A stretch of DNA of 30,262 nt from Verrucomicrobiaceae bacterium UBA2429. Lineage in GTDB: Bacteria > Verrucomicrobiota > Verrucomicrobiia > Verrucomicrobiales > Verrucomicrobiaceae. The stretch is taken from NCBI GenBank assembly GCA_002343505.1, contig DDQZ01000015.1, positions 21,600-51,861 on the forward strand, given 5' to 3'. The translations under genes were made by a program, and so were the position numbers. The notes beneath the pieces were generated by a model. It was given only the letters and a program-made list of their open reading frames with translations. It did not search any database and was not told the DNA's origin. This document shows, piece by piece, positions 1 to 7,848 of this stretch; position 1 is the first letter of the stretch, and each line of letters starts with the position of its first letter.

Positions 1-2091
1 GATGCAGAACGTCTTGTGCAGATTCAAGTGGCACACGTCCGCGCCGATGCGCCCCGGCGAGGTGAGGCCGACCTGGGCGTTCATGTTCGCCCCGTCCATA
101 TACACCTGCCCGCCGTGCTCATGGATGAGCGCGCAGATTTCGGCGATGCCCTCTTCGAAGACGCCGTGCGTGGAGGGATAGGTGACCATGAGCGCGGCGG
201 TCCTGCCTTCGTTGGCCGCGAGGCGGGCGCGCAGGTCGCCGAGGCTGATGTTGCCCATCTCGTCACAGGCCACGGGCACGGCCTTGAAGCCGCACATGAC
301 GGCGCTGGCGGGGTTGGTACCGTGCGCGCTGGCGGGGATGAGGCACACATCGCGCGCCCCTTCGCCGCGGCTTTCGTGGAAGCGCTTGATGGCCAGCAAG
401 CCGGCGTATTCGCCCTGGGAGCCGGCGTTGGGCTGGAGGGAGGTGGCGTCGAAGCCAGTGCATTCGGCCAGCCATTGCTCCAGCTCGGCGAACAAGTCCT
501 GCCAGCCGCGTGTCTGCTCCGGCGGAGCGAAGGGGTGGATCCCGTTCACCTCGGGCCAGGAGAGCGGCATCATCTCGGCGGCGGCGTTCAGTTTCATGGT
601 GCAGGAGCCGAGCGGGATCATGCTGCGGTCGAGCGCGATGTCCTTGTCCTGCAACCGCCGCAGGTAGCGCATCATCTCAGTCTCGGAGCGGTGCTTGTGG
701 AAGACGGGATGCGTGAGGCAGGCGCTGGCGCGGTGATGGACGGTGGAAAAGTGCGGCTCGGCGGCGTCCTCGCGCGAATGCCGGGCCTTGGGGATGCCGA
801 AACATTTGAGGATGGTGGCGAGGTCGTCGTCCCTCACGCGCTCGTCGAGCGCCACACCGACCAGGCGGTCGTCCACCCTGCGCAGGTTGATGCCGTAGAG
901 GAATGCGCTCTTGAGCACTTCGTCCGCGCTGCGCACGCGCACGGTGATGGTGTCGAAAAACTCGTCGCTGGCGATGTCGAGACCGGCCTCCAGCAGCTCG
1001 CGCGCCAGCCAGACAGCAGCGCCATGCACGCGCAGGGCGATTTTTTTCAGCCCCTCCGGCCCGTGATACACGGCATACATGGAGGCCATGACAGCGAGCA
1101 GCACCTGGGCGGTGCAGATGTTGCTGGTGGCCTTCTCACGTCGGATGTGCTGCTCGCGCGTTTGCAGGGAGAGGCGGCAGGCGGGGTTGCCGGCGGCGTC
1201 TTTGGACACACCGATGAGGCGGCCGGGCATGCGGCGTTTGAGAGCGTCTTTGACCGCCATGAAGGCGGCGTGCGGACCGCCAAAACCGAGCGGCACGCCG
1301 AAGCGCTGGCTGTTCCCCACACAGATGTCCGCGCCGAACTCTCCCGGCGGGCGCAGCAGGGTGAGCGCGAGCAAATCCGCCGCCACCACGAGCAGCGCGC
1401 CCGCCTCATGCACGGCGGAGGCCAGCGCCGAGAAGTCACGGATCACGCCGAGTGTGTCGGGGTATTGCACGAGCACGGCGGCCAAGCCTTTTTCGCCATC
1501 CGGCTGCCAGGTGGCGAGGTCCACCACCTCGACACGGATGCCCAGCGCGCCCATGCGCGTGCGCACCACGGCGATGCTGTGCGGGTGGCATTGATCCGAG
1601 ACGACCACGCGGTTCGCGCCCGCGACCTGGGCCACGGCCAGGCCGAGCGCCTCGGCGCAGGCGGTGCCTTCATCGAGCAGGGAGGCATTCGCCACATCCA
1701 GCCCGGTGAGGTCGGTGATCATCGTTTGGAAGTTCAGCAGCGCCTCCAGCCGGCCCTGGCTGATCTCGGGCTGGTAGGGGGTGTAGGCGGTGTACCAGCC
1801 GGGATTTTCCAGGATGTTCCGCTGGATGACCGGCGGCGTGAAGGTGTCGTGGTAGCCGAGGCCGATGAAGCTGCGCACCACTTTGTTCCGGCTCATCATC
1901 TGGCGCAAACGGCGCAGGGCGGCCTCCTCATCCAGCGGCTCGGGCAGGTTCAAAGCATCGCGCTGGCGGATGGACTCGGGCACCACCTGGTCAATCAGTG
2001 TGTCGAGCGAGTCCACGCTCAGACTTTGCAGCATGGCCGCTGTCTCTTCAGCGGTGGGACCGATGTGACGGGAGGAAAAGGGGACTGACAT
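1..2091 (-). CDS. gcvP: Glycine dehydrogenase (decarboxylating), P-protein; partial, 3' end outside window
   Basis: This is the P-protein of the glycine cleavage system. It decarboxylates glycine with pyridoxal phosphate and passes the aminomethyl group to lipoyl-GcvH in the cytoplasm. The ATG at 2089-2091 gives an N-terminus starting [16 protein letters not shown], typical of the family. Conserved stretches follow: [40 protein letters not shown], and [19 protein letters not shown] near residues 240-260. The last codons in the window read [10 protein letters not shown], so the PLP-binding lysine is K693 (positions 13-15). The frame is open to base 1. Full-length homologues have about 950 residues, so roughly 250 C-terminal residues are missing only because the window ends. 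No gcvT or gcvH is visible on this side. No clear Shine-Dalgarno sequence precedes the start. The long plus-strand frame over this region is a codon-bias shadow. Confidence 0.97.
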   Translation of the reverse strand, partial: MSVPFSSRHIGPTAEETAAMLQSLSVDSLDTLIDQVVPESIRQRDALNLPEPLDEEAALRRLRQMMSRNKVVRSFIGLGYHDTFTPPVIQRNILENPGWYTAYTPYQPEISQGRLEALLNFQTMITDLTGLDVANASLLDEGTACAEALGLAVAQVAGANRVVVSDQCHPHSIAVVRTRMGALGIRVEVVDLATWQPDGEKGLAAVLVQYPDTLGVIRDFSALASAVHEAGALLVVAADLLALTLLRPPGEFGADICVGNSQRFGVPLGFGGPHAAFMAVKDALKRRMPGRLIGVSKDAAGNPACRLSLQTREQHIRREKATSNICTAQVLLAVMASMYAVYHGPEGLKKIALRVHGAAVWLARELLEAGLDIASDEFFDTITVRVRSADEVLKSAFLYGINLRRVDDRLVGVALDERVRDDDLATILKCFGIPKARHSREDAAEPHFSTVHHRASACLTHPVFHKHRSETEMMRYLRRLQDKDIALDRSMIPLGSCTMKLNAAAEMMPLSWPEVNGIHPFAPPEQTRGWQDLFAELEQWLAECTGFDATSLQPNAGSQGEYAGLLAIKRFHESRGEGARDVCLIPASAHGTNPASAVMCGFKAVPVACDEMGNISLGDLRARLAANEGRTAALMVTYPSTHGVFEEGIAEICALIHEHGGQVYMDGANMNAQVGLTSPGRIGADVCHLNLHKTFCI

Positions 2092-2138
2092 GGAAGGCCG
2101 CCATAGGAGCTAGGAAGATGCCGGGAGACAAATGCGAA

Positions 2139-2153
2139 ATGCGAAATTCGCAT
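2139..2153. repeat. 15-bp palindrome in repeat-rich spacer
   Basis: ATGCGAA and TTCGCAT are 7-bp perfect inverted arms around a single central A, just upstream of gcvP (minus strand). It is one of several short dyads packed into the 205-bp spacer between eboD and gcvP. Whether it is an operator or simply part of the interspersed repeat family cannot be decided from one copy. Confidence 0.5.
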
Positions 2154-2175
2154 GTTGGAGTTCAGCGTTGGAGTT

Positions 2176-2189
2176 CAAGCTTCAGCTTG
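2176..2189. repeat. Short dyad CAAGCT-TC-AGCTTG
   Basis: Six-base perfect inverted arms flank a TC centre, embedded in a GGAGTTCAAGCTTCAGCTTG context. The neighbouring 35-bp repeats contain the analogous dyad GCCT-GA-AGGC next to a TCACTCCAAC context. This suggests that the two are diverged members of one family of small interspersed repeats. Confidence 0.45.
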
Positions 2190-2215
2190 TTCCATGAACT
2201 CCCGCAGCGGAATCT

Positions 2216-2285
2216 GCTCTCGTGTCGCCTAAAGGCTTCACTCCAACTTTGCTCCCGTGTCGCCTGAAGGCTTCACTCCAACGTT
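2216..2285. repeat. Two tandem copies of a 35-bp repeat
   Basis: Positions 2216-2250 and 2251-2285 are head-to-tail copies with 3 mismatches in 35. Each carries the core GTGTCGCCTRAAGGCTTCAC with an internal GCCT/AGGC dyad. There are only two copies and no spacers, so this is not a CRISPR. It lies between the eboD stop and the gcvP start, and is best explained as a short interspersed repeat that duplicated locally. Confidence 0.75.
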
Positions 2286-2296
2286 GCGTCCAAGCA

Positions 2297-3481
2297 TCAG
2301 CGCAGCCCGGTGTTTCGAATCTCGAATTTCGAGCTTCGAGCCTTCAGCTCCTCCATCGCCGCCACGATCACGCAGGGGTCCATCTCATGCACCTCCAGCT
2401 TGCGGCCCACTTCGGGCACGAGTGTCACGGTCAGCTCGCCGCCGAGGTGCTCGCGGAATTCCTCCAGCCCGTCCAGGATCACCGGGCCGCCGCGCTGCCC
2501 CTCGGCCAGCAGACCGTGGTGGTAGGTGTGGAAGCCGAGGCTTTCCACCAGGCGCAGCACGCGCTGCGCGGTCGCTTCGTCGAGCAGGCCGGTTTTCACG
2601 GAATACACGAGGTCCACCGCCATGCCGATCGCCACCGCCTCGCCATGCGTGACCTCGAAGCGGGTGATCTGCTCCAGCTTGTGCGCGGCCCAGTGGCCGA
2701 AGTCCAGCGGGCGCGCGCTGCCCAGCTCAAAGGGGTCCCCGCCCGTGGCGATGTGATCCACATGCAACTCGGCGCTGCGCTGGACGACGCGCTCGAGCGC
2801 GGGCTGCTCCAGCCGCGCCAGCTCCGGCGCCAGGCGCTCGATCTCTTCAAAAAACGCGCGGTCGCGGATGAGGGAGACTTTGATGGCCTCAATGATGCCG
2901 TTGCGGCGCTCGCGCGCGGGCAGGCTTTCGAGAAAAGCGAAGTCGTTCACCACCGCGTAAGGCACCGCGAAGCTGCCGACCCAGTTCTTTTTGCCGAAAA
3001 AATTCACGCCGTTCTTCACGCCCACACCGCCATCCCCCTGGCTGAGCGTGGTGGTGGGGAAGCGCGCATGGCGGATGCCGCGGTGGGCCGTGGAGGCTGC
3101 AAAGCAGACGAGATCCAGCACCGCCCCGCCGCCGATCACGAAGACGTAGCTGTGCCGGTCCAGCCCGGCCTCGTGGATGGCCTCCCAGCAGTCCTCGACG
3201 AGGGCGAAGTCGTTTTTGCACGATTCCCCGCCCGGCAGCTCCACCACATCCCCCGCCAGATCATAGACCTCCGCATGGGCGCGGGCGTGGGCGCGGATGG
3301 ACTCGCGCAGGCCGGGGTTCGCCGCCAGCACTTGATCATCCGCGAAGACGAGCACGCGCGGCGGCTTCTTCGGCGAGTCGAGCAGCAGCAGGTCGCGGAT
3401 GCAGGGGTTCGCGGGCGCGAAGGCTTGGCGCGTGAAAAGGATGCGGTGGCTGTGCTCGAGCCTGATTTTCTTCTCCAACAT
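2297..3481 (-). CDS. eboD: EboD-like 3-dehydroquinate synthase family protein
   Basis: A 394-residue protein of the AroB/sugar-phosphate cyclase fold. The NAD-binding glycine motif is VIGGGAVLDLVCFAAST (about residues 125-140). It is followed by HRGIRHARFPTTTLSQGDGG and then GVGVKNGVNFFGKKNWVGSF. The latter pattern (VGVKNG-N-FGKKN) fits my recollection of EboD proteins better than true AroB, which has DSSVGGKTGVN there. The metal-binding region would be EAIKV, then H-x-x-x-H in GEAVAIG-type context (about residues 200-285). The chemistry of EboD has not been established to my knowledge; in cyanobacteria the ebo cluster is linked to export of a scytonemin precursor. It lies 93 bp downstream of eboC on the same strand. 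The last dozen residues (SSKFEIRNTGLR) come from intergenic repeat-like DNA and are probably not conserved. Ordinary AroB or a related cyclase is the alternative. Confidence 0.75.
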   Translation of the reverse strand: MLEKKIRLEHSHRILFTRQAFAPANPCIRDLLLLDSPKKPPRVLVFADDQVLAANPGLRESIRAHARAHAEVYDLAGDVVELPGGESCKNDFALVEDCWEAIHEAGLDRHSYVFVIGGGAVLDLVCFAASTAHRGIRHARFPTTTLSQGDGGVGVKNGVNFFGKKNWVGSFAVPYAVVNDFAFLESLPARERRNGIIEAIKVSLIRDRAFFEEIERLAPELARLEQPALERVVQRSAELHVDHIATGGDPFELGSARPLDFGHWAAHKLEQITRFEVTHGEAVAIGMAVDLVYSVKTGLLDEATAQRVLRLVESLGFHTYHHGLLAEGQRGGPVILDGLEEFREHLGGELTVTLVPEVGRKLEVHEMDPCVIVAAMEELKARSSKFEIRNTGLR

Positions 3482-3574
3482 GGGCGGGGGTATCCTTTGC
3501 CCGCAAACAAAGGCGCTTTCAAAGGGAAAGGTGAAACGGGCGCGGCGGCGGATTCTAACGGACGGGCGTCCCGC

Positions 3575-4465
3575 TCATGTCGCCGCGATCCAGCGCTGCC
3601 ACAGCCGCAGCAGCGGGGCCAGGGCGGCGAAGCCGCAAGCAAGCGTTAGGGACACATGCCCCACCGCGAGCGCGTCCACGATGGGAATGCCGGCCAACAG
3701 CCAGCCCACTGCGCGACCAACATGAGGACCACCTTTGCGCATGATTCGCATGGAGAGAAAAACCCAAATGGCAAAGACTGGCAGCATCAGCAGAGGAAGC
3801 CAGTCCGAGGGTTCCGCATCCACGGCCACCCAAAATGTGAATGCAACGGCCAAAATAGCCGGGACCCAAAGCAGGAGCTTGGCCATGACCAGCGATAGCA
3901 CGACGGCACCTTCCTTGCTGGACTCAAGGCGCGCCACTTTGGTCAAACCTACAATGTAAACGCCGAGCGCGATGCCGTGCGGCGTCGCCAACATCTCACC
4001 AGACATCTTGCAGCCCGTGTCGTTAGCAGAAGCGGCCAGAAGCACCAGCAACAAACGACATGACCCCATCACCCAAACAGCTCCGCTCCAAGGCTTGTGA
4101 AAGAGATCATACAAGATAACAGAAGCCACCAATCCGGCTGCAATCCAGGGACATGCCCCGCCCTGTGCGACGGCCATGCCCGCGCCTGCGGCGAGCATCC
4201 CCGCCCCGACCGCCCAAGCCGCCGCCGCGGAGACCCTTCCTGACGGGATGGCCCGCTCCGGTCGGTGTTCGCGGTCGAACTTCACATCAGCGGCGTCATT
4301 GAGGATCATGCCGCCGGTGTAAAGCAGCGATCCCGCGAGCAGAAGCCACCCAAGCCGCGCGTCCCAGCCGCCACCCGCGAGCAGCCAGCCCGCGCTGACA
4401 TTGGTCCACACCGTGGGCAGGTTGGAGATGCGGGCGAGTTCGAGCCAGGCGCGGAGCATGGGCAT
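3575..4465 (-). CDS. eboC: EboC-like UbiA-family prenyltransferase
   Basis: A 296-residue polytopic membrane protein of the UbiA superfamily, which transfers isoprenoid chains to small acceptors. The first Asp-rich motif is ILNDAADVKFDREHRPERAI (about residues 55-75), which would bind the Mg-diphosphate. It is followed by IPSGRVS, as in EboC and UbiA relatives. The second Asp-rich motif is weak (ILYDLFHKPWSG, about residue 115), as in several divergent family members. About eight or nine hydrophobic segments are visible. The ATG at 4463-4465 was chosen because the protein then begins MPMLRAWLELARISNLPT, the usual family start; the in-frame extension upstream runs over the divergent sigma-factor gene. 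It sits upstream of eboD on the same strand and probably shares its transcript. Substrate unknown. Confidence 0.75.
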   Translation of the reverse strand: MPMLRAWLELARISNLPTVWTNVSAGWLLAGGGWDARLGWLLLAGSLLYTGGMILNDAADVKFDREHRPERAIPSGRVSAAAAWAVGAGMLAAGAGMAVAQGGACPWIAAGLVASVILYDLFHKPWSGAVWVMGSCRLLLVLLAASANDTGCKMSGEMLATPHGIALGVYIVGLTKVARLESSKEGAVVLSLVMAKLLLWVPAILAVAFTFWVAVDAEPSDWLPLLMLPVFAIWVFLSMRIMRKGGPHVGRAVGWLLAGIPIVDALAVGHVSLTLACGFAALAPLLRLWQRWIAAT

Positions 4466-4588
4466 CCATAGCCCCGCGCCCCATTGACTGCAAAATCCAG
4501 ATTCACCCTCATGCGGGAACCCGCGCGCCCGTGAAGATTGCGAATTTTTCCTGTCCAAAACCGCGCCGACGGCGACTCTTGCCGGGTG

Positions 4589-5104
4589 ATGGATGATGCC
4601 ACCACAGCCTTTCTTGAACTGCTGACCAAGCACGAGCGCCCGCTCTCGCTTTATGTCCACGGCCTGGTGCCGAGGGACTCGGCGGCGGAGGACATCCTCC
4701 AGCAGACGAAGATGCTGCTGTGGAAGCACTTCAAAGACTTCGAGCCGGGCACCAACTTCCTGGCCTGGGCGCGCAAGACGGCCTTTCACCAGATCCTCAC
4801 CCACCGCCGCCAGAAGAAGCGCGAGCACCTGCCGCTGGACGAGGTGGCGCTGGAGGCTCTGGGCCACGCCGTGTCAGACCTCGCCGTCGAAGGCTCCGCC
4901 CGGCAGGACGCGCTGCGCGCCTGCATGGCGCGGCTGCCCGTGGAGCACCGGCGGCTCATTTCCCTGAGGTACTTCGAGGAAATGGAGATCGGCCAGATTG
5001 CCGGGCGCATCCGGCGCAGCGAAATGGCCGTTTACCGCGCCCTGAGCCGCATCCGCATGACACTGATGCAGTGCATTGAAAAACAAATGGAGGCGCATTC
5101 ATGA
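4589..5104 (+). CDS. ECF-type RNA polymerase sigma factor
   Basis: A 171-residue sigma-70 family ECF factor. Region 2 is visible as SAAEDILQQTKMLLWKHFKDFEPGTNFLAWARKTAFHQILTHRR split over about residues 32-75, including the core-binding AEDILQQ helix and the -10-reading FLAWARKTAF helix. Region 4 is LPVEHRRLISLRYFEEMEIGQIAGRI followed by a recognition helix around EMAVYRALSRIR (about residues 115-160). The start MDDATTAFLELL at 4589 is preferred; an upstream ATG at 4538 would add 17 residues without family resemblance. The stop overlaps the start of the FecR gene by 4 bp (ATGA), so the two are translationally coupled. This implies that the FecR protein is its dedicated regulator. Target promoters are unknown. 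Confidence 0.92.
   Translation: MDDATTAFLELLTKHERPLSLYVHGLVPRDSAAEDILQQTKMLLWKHFKDFEPGTNFLAWARKTAFHQILTHRRQKKREHLPLDEVALEALGHAVSDLAVEGSARQDALRACMARLPVEHRRLISLRYFEEMEIGQIAGRIRRSEMAVYRALSRIRMTLMQCIEKQMEAHS
5089..5093 (+). promoter_or_regulatory. Strong Shine-Dalgarno site for the FecR gene
   Basis: GGAGG lies 7 nt before the ATG at 5101, inside the end of the sigma-factor gene. It fixes the start of the FecR protein and is one of only two strong Shine-Dalgarno sites I found in this window. Confidence 0.75.
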
Positions 5105-6510
5105 AAGCGGAGGAAACCTGGCGCTGGCTGGAGCTGTGGGAGCGCGCGCGCGATCGCGCGCTGACCCATGAGGAGGAAGCCCTGCTCAATGAAGCCGTGA
5201 CCTGCAATCCCGAGGTGCGCGCCCTGCTCGCCCGTGCCGCGTTGATGGATGCAGAGACGGCCTGCATGGAAATGCCGGAAACGATCTCCGCGCCCTCGCC
5301 GCGCACGGTTTCTGTCTGGCGGCGCGCTCTGCTTCCCGCCGCCGCAGCTCTCGTCTCCGCCGGACTGGTCTGGCTGTGGGACCGCGAGCCGCCGCCCGTG
5401 GCCACACTGGCACGCGCCGCCGCCTGCAAATGGGGAAACAGCGCCCTGCCCACCCTGGAGGGGTCCGCCCTCCGCCCCGGCCTGCTGGAGTTGCTCGATG
5501 GCATCGCAACCCTGAAATTCAAAAGCGGAGCCGAGGTGACTCTCGAGGCGCCTGTCACGCTCGAGGTCCTCTCCACCATGGAGTGCCGCGTGAAAAAAGG
5601 CACCGTCATGGCCGAAGTGCCCCCCAGTGCCAAGGGCTTCACAATTCACACCCCCGAAACCAAGGTGGTGGACTACGGCACACGCTTCGGCGTTAGCGCC
5701 AGTGAGGACGGCAAATGCCTCGTGCATGTCATGGAGGGCCTCGTCGAAGTCGAGCGCGCCGGGGAAAAAGGCCGCAAAGAGCTGCGCGCCGGTCAGCGCG
5801 CGGACTACGGCGGCTTCATCAAACAAGCACTCAACCCCGACGCTGACCCGTTCGAGCAGACCGAGTCCAGCCGCTGGCTGCCGGGCCCCATCAACCAGCT
5901 CGCCGACGGCTGGCAGCTTGTCACCACTGCCTATGGCCGCGGCAGGGACTCCTGGGTTCAGTCCAGCAAACAAAAAGTCAGCGGACGCGAGTCCTTCCTG
6001 CGGGTGAAATTCACCACGCTCAATGACGGACTCAATCGCAAGGCTTACGCCGCCTTTGACCTTTCCGCCTTCGCTGGCAAGCGCGTGGCCGAGGCCGAGT
6101 TCGCCCTCCATGTCGAGCCCAGCGACCTCGGCTTCGCCTCGCTCGTTCCCGACGCCGTCTTCACCGTCCACGCCCTCACCGATGAAGCTCAGGACGCATG
6201 GGACGAGGCGGAATTGTCCTGGGAAAACGCCCCGGCGCACAGCACCGCGCCGGAGCACCGGAACTCACCTGTCGCGGCTCAGTCCGTCCTCATCGGCGAG
6301 TTCACCGTGCCCCAGGGAACCACGCGCGGCGCTTTCTCGGTGAAGGGCGCCGCGCTCGTCCGCAGCCTCAACGCCGACACCAACGGCATGCTCACCCTCA
6401 TCATCTGCCGCCAGACTGACGAGACCGCCACCAGCGGCCTCGCCCACGCCTTTGCCAGCAAGGAAAACACCCGCAACACCCCGCCCCTGCTCAAAGTGCG
6501 GCTGGAGTGA
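5101..6510 (+). CDS. FecR-domain transmembrane protein (putative anti-sigma regulator) with C-terminal DNRLRE/CBM96-like domain
   Basis: A 469-residue protein. Residues 1-55 form a charged helical cytoplasmic region of the kind that binds ECF sigma factors (LTHEEEALLNEAV). Residues about 76-93 are one membrane helix. Residues about 118-225 are a FecR domain (LEGSALRPGLLELLDGIATL, then VDYGTRFGVSA and VHVMEGLVEVE). Residues about 285-469 resemble the DNRLRE/CBM96 class of beta-sandwich (LRVKFTTLN, KAYAAFDLS, AEAEFALHVEP, WDEAELSWENAP), normally found in secreted carbohydrate-active or cell-wall proteins. The gene overlaps the sigma gene by 4 bp. In the classical Fec system FecR couples a TonB receptor to the sigma factor; no receptor gene is here, so the extracellular domain may sense a ligand directly (inference). 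Confidence 0.85.
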   Translation: MKAEETWRWLELWERARDRALTHEEEALLNEAVTCNPEVRALLARAALMDAETACMEMPETISAPSPRTVSVWRRALLPAAAALVSAGLVWLWDREPPPVATLARAAACKWGNSALPTLEGSALRPGLLELLDGIATLKFKSGAEVTLEAPVTLEVLSTMECRVKKGTVMAEVPPSAKGFTIHTPETKVVDYGTRFGVSASEDGKCLVHVMEGLVEVERAGEKGRKELRAGQRADYGGFIKQALNPDADPFEQTESSRWLPGPINQLADGWQLVTTAYGRGRDSWVQSSKQKVSGRESFLRVKFTTLNDGLNRKAYAAFDLSAFAGKRVAEAEFALHVEPSDLGFASLVPDAVFTVHALTDEAQDAWDEAELSWENAPAHSTAPEHRNSPVAAQSVLIGEFTVPQGTTRGAFSVKGAALVRSLNADTNGMLTLIICRQTDETATSGLAHAFASKENTRNTPPLLKVRLE

Positions 6511-6528
6511 GCGGACGCTGGTCTTGCC

Positions 6529-7449
6529 TCAAAACAAGATGTTCTCCACAAACCGCGCAATGTGAGCCGGGAGCTTGCGGTGCTTGCGCGTGAGAGCGAC
6601 GATCTCGCGCTCGAAGCTCACTTTCATTGGCAGCGTCATGATGGACTCTTTTCGGCGATACAGCGCCAGGGCGCGATGGGGAACGAAGGCCAGGCCGTAG
6701 CCGCTGGAAACGAGGTTGATGATGAGGTCAAAGCTGTCCAGCTCCATCACCGGCTGTATGTCGAGCTTTCGCATTTTCATCCAGCGGCGCAGCGTGCTCC
6801 CTGTGTGTGTGGACGAGTCCATCAGAAGCCAGGGCTGCTCCAGCAGCCAGCCAAGAAACGCCCCCGCCCGCTTGACGGGCGCCGCAGAGCCAAGAACCGC
6901 TGGCGCAATGAGGTCGAACCGGTCGTTGAAGCGGTGGGTCACCCTCACGCTTGCCGGCAAAGGCGAGGGCGGGCACAAAACGCCAATGTCCGTCTCGTTC
7001 GCATCCAGCGCTGTCAGCACGGCGCTGCTTGGCTGGTAGTTGATCCGGCAGACCACGTCAGGATGCCTTTGGTGATTCGCGTGAAAAAGACCGGGCATGT
7101 GCGCCATCGCCAGCGAGCGCGAGACACTGACGCGCACCTCCGGCCGGACACTGCCGAACGCTGCCTGCAAGCCGTCCAGAGTGTCGGCCACCCCGTTGAT
7201 GATGCGCCCGGCCTCTTTCGCCAGATGCCGCCCCGCCTCGGTCACTTCGACAGAGCGGGTGGTTCTGTTGATGAGGTCCAGACCGAGCCGGTTCTCCAGC
7301 GTCTGCATCTGCCGGGTCAGGGCGCTCTGCGACAAGCCTGCCTCGCGCGCCGCCCTGGTGAAGCTGCGGTGCTTCACGACCAGGTGAAAAAGATGCAGCG
7401 TGTACAGGTCGAAGGGTTTGGTGGCGAGGTATTCTTGCATGAAGCGCAA
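6529..7449 (-). CDS. LysR-family transcriptional regulator
   Basis: A 306-residue LysR-type regulator. The N-terminal winged helix-turn-helix spans about residues 13-75 (LFHLVVKHRSFTRAAREAGL, then SQSALTRQMQTLENRLGLDL, NRTTRSVEVTEAG). It is followed by the linker helix and a periplasmic-binding-protein-like effector domain (RVSVSRSLAMAHMPGLF; DIGVLCP; GYGLAFVPHRAL near residue 255). A second ATG three codons in (7440) is equally possible. It is transcribed divergently from the ferredoxin gene across a 78-bp gap that contains a T-N11-A dyad, the usual layout for a LysR regulator acting on its neighbour and itself. Effector unknown. It converges with the FecR gene, only 18 bp apart. Confidence 0.93.
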   Translation of the reverse strand: MRFMQEYLATKPFDLYTLHLFHLVVKHRSFTRAAREAGLSQSALTRQMQTLENRLGLDLINRTTRSVEVTEAGRHLAKEAGRIINGVADTLDGLQAAFGSVRPEVRVSVSRSLAMAHMPGLFHANHQRHPDVVCRINYQPSSAVLTALDANETDIGVLCPPSPLPASVRVTHRFNDRFDLIAPAVLGSAAPVKRAGAFLGWLLEQPWLLMDSSTHTGSTLRRWMKMRKLDIQPVMELDSFDLIINLVSSGYGLAFVPHRALALYRRKESIMTLPMKVSFEREIVALTRKHRKLPAHIARFVENILF

Positions 7450-7464
7450 TAATCTCTGATTTTA

Positions 7465-7479
7465 ATGCATTTCATTCAT
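7465..7479. promoter_or_regulatory. Candidate LysR box (T-N11-A imperfect dyad)
   Basis: ATGCATTTCATTCAT is an imperfect 15-bp dyad with 5 of 7 positions symmetric and the T-N11-A spacing characteristic of LysR sites. It lies 16 bp upstream of the LysR start and about 50 bp upstream of the ferredoxin start. AT-rich promoter DNA produces such matches easily, so this is only a candidate. Confidence 0.35.
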
Positions 7480-7527
7480 GATTTTCGGTGTGCGAAACAC
7501 GGAGCGCAACCCTAACCCGCAAATCAC

Positions 7528-7761
7528 ATGCCGCTCCCATCCGACCGCCTCCCTCAAAATGTCCCCGGACGCTTTTATGTGGATTCCTCCTGCATAGACT
7601 GCGACCAGTGCCGCAGTCACGCGCCCGCGTTTTTCCACCGCGATGACGACATCGGATTCAGCGTCGTTTACCGCCAGCCGGAGTCGTCTCATGAAATCGA
7701 ACTCTGCAGAGAGGCCCTCGAAGGCTGTCCCTCCGAATCCATCGGGGAACTGGACACTTGA
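7528..7761 (+). CDS. Single-cluster [4Fe-4S] ferredoxin
   Basis: A 77-residue soluble electron carrier. Cysteines C22, C25 and C28 form CIDCDQC, and the fourth ligand is C67 in GCPSESIG, the CxxCxxC...CP arrangement of small single-cluster ferredoxins such as those of Bacillus and Thermotoga. C60 is an additional cysteine that does not fit the ligand pattern. The segment between the ligands (RSHAPAFFHRDDDIGFSVVY) replaces the second cluster of two-cluster ferredoxins. The gene is divergent from a LysR regulator and 87 bp upstream of trpS. Redox partner unknown. The start has no Shine-Dalgarno sequence. Confidence 0.9.
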   Translation: MPLPSDRLPQNVPGRFYVDSSCIDCDQCRSHAPAFFHRDDDIGFSVVYRQPESSHEIELCREALEGCPSESIGELDT

Positions 7762-7848
7762 TTGCGCGACTCGTGTGTCTCAACGCTCCCGCCCTCCCCA
7801 AGACTCCGCCCTTGAATCCCCGCCGGATGCCCGCCATATCCAGCGCCT

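Noticed and set aside
16..2088. A 690-codon plus-strand reading frame opposite gcvP.
   Set aside because: It is in register with the minus-strand gcvP codons and has no recognisable domain; high-GC codon bias on one strand creates such frames. The minus strand encodes clear P-protein motifs.
2216..2285. The tandem 35-bp repeats as a CRISPR remnant.
   Set aside because: There is no spacer between the copies and no cas gene nearby.
3494..3513. CCTTTG/CAAAGG hairpin just upstream of eboD as a regulatory RNA structure.
   Set aside because: A 6-bp stem with an 8-nt loop is too weak to support without conservation data.
4513..4524. GCGGG-AA-CCCGC dyad containing GGGAACC as an ECF -35 element for autoregulation of the sigma factor.
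   Set aside because: No matching -10 element is found at a 16-18 bp spacing, so the match is likely chance.
4466..4867. A 134-residue N-terminal extension of EboC.
   Set aside because: It overlaps the well-supported divergent sigma-factor gene and has no UbiA similarity; the family-like N-terminus begins at 4465.
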